In this document: piece by piece, positions 43,657 through 51,324 of the stretch
Layout of the letters: each line of letters starts with the position of its first letter
Numbering within the stretch: the first letter of the stretch is position 1
Assembly: GCA_012729335.1 (NCBI GenBank)
Contig: JAAYDJ010000016.1
Span: 23,812 to 87,811 of the forward strand
Direction: 5' to 3'
Length of the DNA: 64,000 bases
DNA from: Bacteroidales bacterium
GTDB taxonomy: Bacteria; Bacteroidota; Bacteroidia; Bacteroidales; Prolixibacteraceae
Notes under the pieces: model-generated
Databases searched by the model: none
What the model was told of the DNA's origin: nothing
The model's input: only the letters and a program-made list of their open reading frames with translations
Program-made: the position numbers and the translations under genes

Positions 43657-45150
43657 TCAGTGACTGAAATAGTCTATTTTTTCGGAATCAGAGTTGTTGG
43701 AAGTCATGGTTTCCCCGTTGTTTCCCGGGAGAATCTGTGTGGTAATGGTGTATACCCCTTTGGCGTTTCCTGAATTGAAAAGGGCCTTAAACCCAAAGGT
43801 GGACATTGCGCCCTCACCCAGTCCGAGGTTGTTCCTGAAGACATGGTAGGCGGGATCGCTGGCGTCGTAACACCACTGGTCGTTATTAAGGTCAACGCCT
43901 GCCAGGGATTTGGTAGCGCTGGCATAGGGACCGTCGAGGGACCACCGGGTATCGCGGGGGATCACCAGGGTAAGGGGGTCGGTCGCCGCCCCCGCCCCGA
44001 GTTCGGTCACCCTGACGATCACTTCAAAGCTCACCTCGCCATTCATGACATTGGGGGTAACGGTAATGGCCGGGGTCAGGTCAGGGCTTGGGGAGGTGAC
44101 CGGCGGGGGTTCCAGTTCCAGGACCGACACGGCATAATGTGCCGAACCGGCGTAGCTCCCCCCCCAGGGGAAAGTATGCTCACTGAGATCCCAGGTATCC
44201 CTGACATAGACCAGGTTCCCCGTGGGATCATACCCGTAACCGGCCATGGAATGGCCTTCCACGTGGATCATCACCGGCCGGCCGGCATCGATCTCTGCCT
44301 TGTATTGTTCAAAGGTAAATCCCCGCGACAAGTTGTTGTAGCCGCTGATATACTGGCTGAAACGGCGTACGACCTTATAGCCGCGTGATTCGAGAAAAAG
44401 CTGGAGCCCGTAACCTCCGTCGCCGCTGTTTTTCCCTGAATAAGGGGAGTTGTCGACGTAATAGTAAAAGGTGGTACTGCCGTCGCGGTTTGAGAGGGCC
44501 GACTGGTTGGTCCCCATGAAATCGGCCGCGCAATCGTGCGGAGTGTGGGCAGCCCAGTTGTTGGCAAGGTAGGGGTCGGTTTGAGAGTTCCCGTATTTGA
44601 TCCAGTAGTCGTCGACATGGCCGCGGGTGGTGCGGCCGTCAAGGCCATTGCGGGTAGCGCTCAGCGGGCAGAGGTAACGTGTTTCTCCGTTGATGCTGGC
44701 GGTACCCCACCCCAGGTTGTTGAGGGGGGCCACGCCGCCGTTGGCGGGCCCGGTATACATGTCGGGGTAGCCGTGAAGGTCGTAGTAACCAGCCATCATG
44801 GCCGCCGAGGTTGGGGAACAGCCAAAAGACCAGATGTACGCCGGCATCTCTTCCAGGATAACCGCCGTGGCAGAGGCGGAAGCTGCGGTGGCAGTGGCAA
44901 CCTTCAGGGAGGATGGCGGGGTGCCGGGAACCCTGATGATTTGGATAAGCGATCCTCCCGGATCGACGATCACCCCTGAGACCAGCGAATCAGGAAGGGT
45001 GGTTCCGCCACTGCCCTGGGGAGGCAGGGAGGGCAAAACGCTCATGGTGCCGGTTTGCCCTGCGGCACCCGTGGGAAACGTCACATGAAAAAGAAGGATT
45101 ATACCAAATGCAACGAGGGGCCATAGAGGGGCCCGGGCCTGTTTTTCCAT
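43657..45150 (-). CDS. Secreted C39-like cysteine peptidase with C-terminal beta domain
   Basis: 497 residues, signal peptide (about 1-31, ending GAAGQ). After a Ser/Ala-rich stretch comes a papain-like C39-type domain (about 105-345) with nucleophile Cys in SFGCSPTSAAMMAGYYD, the catalytic His in MIHVEGHSMAGYGYD and the acid in YVRDTWD. Residues from about 360 form an Ig-like/CARDB-type domain (TPAITVTPNVMNGEVSFEVIVRV). A C-terminal sorting signal is not obvious. The peptidase probably acts outside the inner membrane on peptide substrates; family C39 assignment rests on the Cys-His pair and not on a maturation role, since no ABC exporter domain is fused. It has its own promoter and terminator. 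Confidence 0.78.
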   Translation of the reverse strand: MEKQARAPLWPLVAFGIILLFHVTFPTGAAGQTGTMSVLPSLPPQGSGGTTLPDSLVSGVIVDPGGSLIQIIRVPGTPPSSLKVATATAASASATAVILEEMPAYIWSFGCSPTSAAMMAGYYDLHGYPDMYTGPANGGVAPLNNLGWGTASINGETRYLCPLSATRNGLDGRTTRGHVDDYWIKYGNSQTDPYLANNWAAHTPHDCAADFMGTNQSALSNRDGSTTFYYYVDNSPYSGKNSGDGGYGLQLFLESRGYKVVRRFSQYISGYNNLSRGFTFEQYKAEIDAGRPVMIHVEGHSMAGYGYDPTGNLVYVRDTWDLSEHTFPWGGSYAGSAHYAVSVLELEPPPVTSPSPDLTPAITVTPNVMNGEVSFEVIVRVTELGAGAATDPLTLVIPRDTRWSLDGPYASATKSLAGVDLNNDQWCYDASDPAYHVFRNNLGLGEGAMSTFGFKALFNSGNAKGVYTITTQILPGNNGETMTSNNSDSEKIDYFSH

Positions 45151-45198
45151 ACTTCTGCAGTTAAATGTTTACAAACGGTTTTGTGCGGATCGTATCTG

Positions 45199-45206
45199 CA
45201 AAAATA
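45199..45206 (-). promoter_or_regulatory. Candidate -7 box for the C39-like peptidase gene
   Basis: TATTTTTG on the minus strand is an exact TAnnTTTG match, about 49 bp before the ATG at 45150; a T-rich segment lies about 20 bp further upstream. Confidence 0.45.
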
Positions 45207-45358
45207 TGGATTTCACTGACTTTAAAAAGATTATTGAAAAAATTTTTCTTTTTTCTGTTCAGAAACAGGTTGTGTTGTTGAGAAATGCCGCTGATCAGCT
45301 CAAACACTTCCGTCATGGCTGTTTTTTCCAGGAGCTGACCATTCAGGCCGGGGGCACG

Positions 45359-47065
45359 TCAGGGGGCAGCCATTTCAGGGGTGCCTGATCCTCCGGCGGG
45401 GAGGACGGGTTCCTTCCTGTTGGCGAACTCCCAGGTATTGAGGAATCCGAGCCTGATGATATTGGTCATTTTGTTCCAGTTGACCTTGCTGAGTTCGTCG
45501 GAAGGCTGGTGGTAGTCGGGGTGCATGGCGGCCATGAAGTAAAAGATGGGGATTCCCTTCCGGGCGAAGTGGGCGTGGTCGCTGCCGCCGCCACCGCCTG
45601 ATGAAGGCCTGAAAGTGAGGTCCAGACCAATACCATATTTGGTGAGATGCGCTTCCGTCACCTTGCGGATATCGCTCCAGCCTTCGGTGTACATCATCAT
45701 GGCCTGGTTACCCAGGGAATCGCCGGCTTCGTCGCGGGCGATCATGTCGTAGTTGAGGTTGATGACCACCCGGGTGCCCTCGGGGAGGTTGCGTACAAAA
45801 TACTCCGATCCGAGGAGTCCTTTTTCTTCGCCGGTCCATGCGGCAAAAACGACCGACCTGACTGGTTTTTTACCGGTGGCGGCAAAGGCTTTGGCGATGG
45901 ACATCACCCCTACAGTTCCGGAGGCGTTGTCGTCGGCACCGTTCCAGGTGAATCCCTCTGACTGGCCCATATGGTCATAATGACCACCCACCACGATCAC
46001 CTCCTCTTTGTTCTCGCCTTCAATAAATCCCAGCACATTACGGGCGTTAATGATTCTGGAATGGACGGTGGTTTTGAGGCGGACCGATTTTCCGGGGAGG
46101 AGTTGTGAAAGGGGTTGCATGGTGGTGGCGACCGACTTCTCAAAGGCGGCCAGGTCGGTGCCTGTTCCCGAGAAAAGGCGTTCAACCACCCTGGGGGAAA
46201 CGGTGAAAACGGGGATATTCCCGGTGAGGGTATCCCCGGGGAGGGCCATGCGACCGGTGGCTTTAGGGACGGGATTGGCCTGCTCAGAGGAGGCTTTCAT
46301 GGCGTCGGCACCGGGAGTGAGGGCCCACTGGCTGCAGGGGTTTTCACCCGGGCGGACCATCACAATGGCGGCGGCGCCCTGTTTTTCAGCACGGAGGATC
46401 TTATCGCGCTCCAGGGCATACTGTGCCGACCTCCCTTCGGGACGGAACTTCAGCCAGGCAGGGGAATTCTCCTCGCGGTGACCCGGAAACCCGGCCAGCA
46501 TCACCACCACCTTTCCGTTGACATCGAGCTTCCTGTAATCATCATAGCCGCCTTTCGCATCGGCAAAGCCGTAGCCGGCAAACACCACCGGGGCGTTGAC
46601 GGTCAGTCCCACGTTGCCCGGCCGCACCGAGAAATCGGTCAGATAGGCAAAATCGGCGGAGCTCTCCCCTCCCCCTGAGATGGTCACCACTGAAAACTGT
46701 TGTTCTTCGCCCGGGGAGTACTCCACCAGGGGGATGTTCTGGAAATAGCTTCTGGCGGGGAAGAGGCCGTTTTCCGGAGCGGGCCTGCCCCTGCGGCCCG
46801 GAGGAGGCATATGCAGATCCCCATAGGGTTCTATTCCGTAGAGGCGGAACATGCTGGCAATGTAATCACCGGCCATCACCTCTCCCTTGGTTCCCGTGGC
46901 CCGGCCTTCCATCCAGTCGGCCGCCAGAATGTCCATCTGCGCCCTCACCACCTCATGATCAATGGCCTTCAACCCGGCTTCCTTCTCTTCCTGGGCCGTC
47001 AGACTTCCCCCTACGGAAAGACATAATAAGGCCAGAATCCATCTCCTTAGAAATCGCTGTCTCAT
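45359..47065 (-). CDS. M28-family zinc aminopeptidase, exported
   Basis: 568 residues with a signal peptide (MRQRFLRRWILALLCLSVGGSLTAQ). An inserted PA-type domain (about 120-320) precedes or interrupts the catalytic part, as in many M28 peptidases of Bacteroidota. The two-zinc centre is recognisable: GGHYDHMG (first His), NGADDNASGT (bridging Asp), WTGEEKGLLGSEYF (general base Glu and Glu ligand), NYDMIARD (Asp) and AMHPDYH (last His). It should remove N-terminal amino acids from peptides in the periplasm. The start region shares a ~30-bp element with the sulfatase promoter region. Single-gene unit. Confidence 0.9.
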   Translation of the reverse strand: MRQRFLRRWILALLCLSVGGSLTAQEEKEAGLKAIDHEVVRAQMDILAADWMEGRATGTKGEVMAGDYIASMFRLYGIEPYGDLHMPPPGRRGRPAPENGLFPARSYFQNIPLVEYSPGEEQQFSVVTISGGGESSADFAYLTDFSVRPGNVGLTVNAPVVFAGYGFADAKGGYDDYRKLDVNGKVVVMLAGFPGHREENSPAWLKFRPEGRSAQYALERDKILRAEKQGAAAIVMVRPGENPCSQWALTPGADAMKASSEQANPVPKATGRMALPGDTLTGNIPVFTVSPRVVERLFSGTGTDLAAFEKSVATTMQPLSQLLPGKSVRLKTTVHSRIINARNVLGFIEGENKEEVIVVGGHYDHMGQSEGFTWNGADDNASGTVGVMSIAKAFAATGKKPVRSVVFAAWTGEEKGLLGSEYFVRNLPEGTRVVINLNYDMIARDEAGDSLGNQAMMMYTEGWSDIRKVTEAHLTKYGIGLDLTFRPSSGGGGGSDHAHFARKGIPIFYFMAAMHPDYHQPSDELSKVNWNKMTNIIRLGFLNTWEFANRKEPVLPAGGSGTPEMAAP

Positions 47066-47076
47066 TTATATGATTG

Positions 47077-47106
47077 TTAGTTAATGATTTGTTCTTCTGT
47101 TGTATG
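47077..47106. repeat. Diverged partial copy of the sulfatase-flanking repeat
   Basis: TTAGTTAATGATTTGTTCTTCTG and following bases match the beginning of the element at 58531 with four differences in 30 bp. It lies 12-41 bp upstream of the M28 peptidase ATG, so it overlaps the expected promoter. Confidence 0.5.
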
Positions 47107-47195
47107 CGGCTGTAAAGATGAGCGTAGTTCTTCCCACCTGAGGGGGTGTGCGGGGCAAGCCTCATGCCCTTTAGGGGTTAACCACTTCTCCCGTT

Positions 47196-48290
47196 TCATT
47201 CTTCCGGATCCTCCTCATCAGAGTTATCCTCTTCAGAGTTATCCTCATCAAAATCATCTTCACCGGGGTCTTCCTCTTCCGGATCATCTTCACCGGGGTC
47301 TTCCTCATCAAAATCATCCTCACCGGGGTCTTCCTCATCGGGGTCTTCCTCATCAAAATCATCCTCACCGGGGTCTTCCTCATCGGGGTCTTCCTCATCC
47401 GGATCATCCTCATCAAGATCATCTTCACCGGGGTCTTCCTCATCAAAATCATCTTCATCAAGATCATCTTCATCCGGATCATCCTCATCGGGGTCTTCCT
47501 CATCCGGATCATCCTCATCGGGGTATCCGGCCTCACCCCCCTCTTCCACATCCTCCTCCCCGTCGGGGGCCAGTTTCTGCTGATTGAGGAGTTCGATGAT
47601 TTCCGGGATGGAGAGCCGTTTGACATTGGTGATCACCATGTCATCATGGAGGAAGTTGCCATACTGGTTGCATTCGTCGATCACCCCGCGGAAAATTTCC
47701 TTAAGGGGGGCATGGATGGGGAGGATGACCACCGCGGTGGTGAAGTCCATCATTTCGCTGAACTCCTCGAGTTCTCCGTCATTCTTTTCCAGTACGTACC
47801 GCAGCTCATCACGGAGAAGCTTCACCTGCATGGGAGTCAGTCCGGTGCCCTCCCTGTTGAGGAACACCACGAAATAGCGGAGTTTCTGCCCCTTGCCCCC
47901 CATGCCGGTGGAGATGAAGACCTGTTGTTCGTCGAGCAGGGAGCTTTGAAGCAGCATCCGGCTTTCCTGAAAGGCCAGGGTAGCCCAATCCTTCATTCCC
48001 TCATCAGGCGCCTTGAAATAGCGCTCGATGGTTCTGAAGGCTTCCACCTCCGGAACAGAGGCCAGAGCCACCAGAATCTCCCGCTTCAGCGCGGAAGGGG
48101 TCTCTTCCAGAAAAAGCCGATCCCCCATCGTGGACACCTCCTTCACATCCTCTTCCTTCCGGAACTTCCGGGCAAATTCAAAATACTCCATCTGAAGCTG
48201 CACGTCTATCTGCTCTTCGAGTACATTGAAATTCCCGGGAATGTGTTTCAGCGCTTCCCTGATCTTATTGTACAGGAACTCCTCGTCCAT
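47196..48290 (-). CDS. Hypothetical protein with long Asp/Glu-rich repeat tail
   Basis: 364 residues. Residues 1-240 form a folded, mainly helical-plus-beta cytoplasmic domain (MDEEFLYNKIREALKHIPGN ... KRLSIPEIIELLNQ) without signal or membrane segment. I do not recognise a function. The part around AVVILPIHAPLKEIFRGVIDE looks like a conserved core. From about 245 to the end the protein is almost only Asp, Glu, Pro, Gly and Phe in repeats such as DEDDPDEEDPGEDDFDEE, about 115 residues with extreme negative charge. The DNA in this part (47205-47540) is itself an imperfect tandem repeat, so length variation between strains is likely. It lies divergent to feoB. Confidence 0.7.
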   Translation of the reverse strand: MDEEFLYNKIREALKHIPGNFNVLEEQIDVQLQMEYFEFARKFRKEEDVKEVSTMGDRLFLEETPSALKREILVALASVPEVEAFRTIERYFKAPDEGMKDWATLAFQESRMLLQSSLLDEQQVFISTGMGGKGQKLRYFVVFLNREGTGLTPMQVKLLRDELRYVLEKNDGELEEFSEMMDFTTAVVILPIHAPLKEIFRGVIDECNQYGNFLHDDMVITNVKRLSIPEIIELLNQQKLAPDGEEDVEEGGEAGYPDEDDPDEEDPDEDDPDEDDLDEDDFDEEDPGEDDLDEDDPDEEDPDEEDPGEDDFDEEDPDEEDPGEDDFDEEDPGEDDPEEEDPGEDDFDEDNSEEDNSDEEDPEE

Positions 48291-48375
48291 CCAAACTTTA
48301 TTTGTGAATTCACAAAAATAGCGATTCTGCCAGACCAGCTGTCAAATGATGAGTGAATAATCCGGTACAAAAAAT

Positions 48376-48383
48376 TATATTTG
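48376..48383 (+). promoter_or_regulatory. Candidate -7 box for feoAB
   Basis: TATATTTG matches TAnnTTTG exactly and lies 43 bp before the TTG start of the feoAB gene. No TTTG is seen at -33. Confidence 0.5.
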
Positions 48384-48426
48384 CGGTGACTATTTGTATT
48401 TAATTTAAATAAAAATACCAGCCATC

Positions 48427-50847
48427 TTGAAGCTCAGTGAAGTAAAAAACAATGAAACGGTAGTGATTACCAAGATACTGGGTCACGGTTCCTTTCGTAA
48501 GCGGATCAACGAGATGGGATTTGTGAAGGGGAAGGAGATCAGGGTGATCAAGAATGCCCCGTTTAATGGGGCGATAGAATACAAGATTCTCAATTACAAC
48601 ATCAGTTTACGGCGTTCGGAGGCGGAGCGGATAGAAGTGGTTCCGGTCGGGGAATACAAGGCGCCCGGGGAATCGGGTTATGAAGGGGTAATCACCCGGG
48701 AGGAGGAGATACCGGAGGAGCTGGTCAGGGGGAAGTGCATCAACGTGGCCCTGGTAGGGAATCCTAATGCCGGGAAGACGACCCTTTACAATGCCCTTTC
48801 CGGGGCCAGGGAGAAGGTAGGCAATTACAGCGGGGTGACCGTTGACATCCGTAAGACCAGTTTTGACGCATTCGGATACCGTTTTAACGTGTATGATCTT
48901 CCTGGCACATACAGTCTGACCGCCTACACACCCGAGGAGATTTACGTCAGGAAGTTTATCTATGAAGAGACACCTGACATAGTGATCAATGTGCTGGAGG
49001 CGACCAACCTGGAGCGGAGTCTTTTTCTGACCACCCAGCTGATCGACATGGACCTGCGGATGGTGGCTGCCCTGAACATGGTTGATGAGCTGGAGAAGAA
49101 CCAGCAGAAGCTGGCCCATGACAAACTGGGCAAACTGTTGGGGATACCCTTTGTGCCGACGGTCAGCACCCGCGGACAGGGCCTCGATGAACTGCTGAAG
49201 CGGGTGATCAGTGTTTACGAGGGCACAGATCCTGTCACGCGTCACATCCACATCAATTACGGTGCGGAGATCGAAGCGTCAATCAAAGTCATCAGGAAAA
49301 AGATCAAGGAGAACAAGCCCATCACTGACAAAATCAGTTCCCGGTTTCTGGCCATCAAGATGCTGGAGAAGGACAAGCAGGTGTTGGAGCTGATGGCCGA
49401 CTACCCCAATTATATGGAGATCGTGGCCCTCACGCACCGGGAGATCACCCGCATCGAAGGGCTCTATGCCGAGGAGAGTGAGACGGTGGTCACCGATTCG
49501 AAGTACGCCTTTATTTCGGGGGCCTTGAAGGAGACGCTGAAGCAGCCGGCGCCCCAGGTCAGGAACCGTTCGGAGAAGATTGACCGTTTCCTGACCCATC
49601 CGAAGCTGGCCTTTCCCCTTTTTGCGGGGATTCTCTTCGTGGTGTTCTGGGCGACCTTCACCCTGGGGGCCTATCCCATGGAATGGATTGACCAGGGGAT
49701 CTCCTGGTTCAGTGACGGACTGCGGGCCATTCTTCCCGAAGGTATGCTCAAGGATCTGCTCATCGACGGAATCATCAGCGGTACGGGAAGTGTCCTGGTA
49801 TTCCTGCCCAACATCTTAATTCTTTTCTTCTTCATTTCATTGCTGGAAGGCACGGGATACATGGCGCGGGCGGCCTTTATCATGGACAAGATCATGCACC
49901 GGTTTGGGTTGCATGGCCGCTCCTTTATTCCCATGGTCATGGGTTTCGGCTGTAACGTGCCGGCCATCATGGCCACCCGCACCCTGCGCAACAAGGGCGA
50001 CAGAATCCTGACCATGCTGATCATCCCATTCATGTCGTGCAGCGCCCGTCTGCCGGTATACATCCTGATCATTTCAGCTTTCTTTACCAGCCACCAGGCC
50101 CTTATCCTGATCGGCATCTACGCCTTCGGAATCATCCTGGCCTTTTTGACCGCCCAGCTCCTCAACAGACTGGTTTTCCGCAACAAGGAGACCCCCTTTG
50201 TCATGGAGCTTCCGGCCTACCGGATGCCCACCCTGAGGAATATCATTTTCCACATGTGGGACAAGACCAAACAGTACCTGAAGAAGATTGGCACCGTCAT
50301 CCTGATTGGGGTAATCATCATCTGGGCCCTGGAATATTTTCCACGCACGGTGCCGGAAGAGGAAGCCCAGGTGCCGGCAGCAGCTTTCACCGAAGAAGAT
50401 GCTGTGGCCACAGAGACACTCAGGCTGGCCCACTCCTACCTCGGGCGGCTCGGGAAAACCATCGAGCCTGTGATGGCCCCGCTGGGTTTTGACTGGAAGA
50501 TGAGCATTGCCCTGCTGGCCGGACTTCCTGCAAAGGAGATCATCATCAGCACCATGGGGGTCCTTTACCAGTCCGACGTCGAAGAGTCGACCGTCAACCT
50601 CCAGCAAAAACTGAAAAATGAAGTGCACACCAGCGGGAGGCTTTTGGGAAAACCCGTATTTAACACCGCTTCGGCCCTGGCCTTTTTGGTGTTCATCCTG
50701 ATTTATTTCCCCTGCATCGGTGTGGTGGCCACCATCAGCAACGAGTCGGGGCACTGGAAATGGAGCATTTTCTCGGTAGTATACACTACCTTGCTTGCAT
50801 GGATACTGGCTTTCATCACCTATCAGGGCGTTCAACTATTTATGTAA
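48427..50847 (+). CDS. feoB: FeoA-FeoB fusion, ferrous iron transporter
   Basis: 806-residue inner membrane Fe(II) importer with FeoA fused at its N-terminus. FeoA-like SH3 domain (1-75, GFVKGKEIRVIKNAPFNGAI), then the FeoB G-domain with G1 GNPNAGKTT (111-119), G3 DLPGTYSL and a G4-like NMVDE. A regulatory helical domain precedes the FeoB membrane core, with Gate-type motifs including FSDGLRAILPEGM, FGCNVPAIMATR and AGLPAKEIIISTMGVLY. The start is a TTG at 48427; an in-frame stop lies 19 bases upstream and no ATG fits the FeoA N-terminus. Such fusions are typical of Bacteroidota. The gene is followed by the Cys-rich partner gene. Confidence 0.95.
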   Translation: MKLSEVKNNETVVITKILGHGSFRKRINEMGFVKGKEIRVIKNAPFNGAIEYKILNYNISLRRSEAERIEVVPVGEYKAPGESGYEGVITREEEIPEELVRGKCINVALVGNPNAGKTTLYNALSGAREKVGNYSGVTVDIRKTSFDAFGYRFNVYDLPGTYSLTAYTPEEIYVRKFIYEETPDIVINVLEATNLERSLFLTTQLIDMDLRMVAALNMVDELEKNQQKLAHDKLGKLLGIPFVPTVSTRGQGLDELLKRVISVYEGTDPVTRHIHINYGAEIEASIKVIRKKIKENKPITDKISSRFLAIKMLEKDKQVLELMADYPNYMEIVALTHREITRIEGLYAEESETVVTDSKYAFISGALKETLKQPAPQVRNRSEKIDRFLTHPKLAFPLFAGILFVVFWATFTLGAYPMEWIDQGISWFSDGLRAILPEGMLKDLLIDGIISGTGSVLVFLPNILILFFFISLLEGTGYMARAAFIMDKIMHRFGLHGRSFIPMVMGFGCNVPAIMATRTLRNKGDRILTMLIIPFMSCSARLPVYILIISAFFTSHQALILIGIYAFGIILAFLTAQLLNRLVFRNKETPFVMELPAYRMPTLRNIIFHMWDKTKQYLKKIGTVILIGVIIIWALEYFPRTVPEEEAQVPAAAFTEEDAVATETLRLAHSYLGRLGKTIEPVMAPLGFDWKMSIALLAGLPAKEIIISTMGVLYQSDVEESTVNLQQKLKNEVHTSGRLLGKPVFNTASALAFLVFILIYFPCIGVVATISNESGHWKWSIFSVVYTTLLAWILAFITYQGVQLFM

Positions 50848-50916
50848 TAAGATGTGAAAAAGCGCCCTTGTTAAAGTTTACACCGGGGAACTGATCTCCC
50901 CTGATATCAATTTGCC

Positions 50917-51093
50917 ATGACTCAGGAGATATTTACGTATATCATCATCGGCATTGCCGCAGGAGCAGCCTTGTGGAAGCTGTACCGCCGTTTCGGACCA
51001 GCCACAAAAAAGGAGGATTGCGGGAAGCCCCAGTATGAGGGTGGATCGGGTTGCGGGAGCTGCTCCGCCGACTGCCCCCTGAAACAAAAATAG
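50917..51093 (+). CDS. FeoB-associated Cys-rich membrane protein
   Basis: 58 residues, too short for ordinary gene calling. ATG 50917 opens MTQEIFTYIIIGIAAGAALW, a single membrane helix. A basic stop-transfer segment (KLYRRFG) follows, and then a tail with C35 and a GCGSCSADCPLK motif. This is the layout of the small Cys-rich proteins found next to FeoB (FeoB-associated family), thought to assist ferrous iron uptake. It begins 69 bp after the FeoB stop on the same strand, which supports both the gene and the family. Confidence 0.8.
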   Translation: MTQEIFTYIIIGIAAGAALWKLYRRFGPATKKEDCGKPQYEGGSGCGSCSADCPLKQK

Positions 51094-51193
51094 AACACGG
51101 TATTAAAAGCGCAAAGTAATTCAGATGCAATACGCAGCAAAACACCTGACCGGGAATCATCAGGCAGAAGCATTGCCGGTACCTGGCAGAGAA

Positions 51194-51250
51194 AGCTGTA
51201 TCCTGCATAGAGAGCTGTATCCTTCATAGAGAACTGTATCCTGCATAGAG
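51194..51250 (+). repeat. 19-bp tandem triplication
   Basis: AGCTGTATCCTGCATAGAG occurs three times in a row (starts 51194, 51213, 51232) with one or two changes, about 75 bp upstream of the GH13 gene. A TATATTCG box (51267-51274) follows, so the repeats overlap the likely -33 to -75 region. Confidence 0.6.
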
Positions 51251-51324
51251 TCCTCAAAATAAGTCTTATATTCGTGAAGAATTACTTCGTCCGTTTAACC
51301 ATCATGGCCAAATAATTTAAACTT

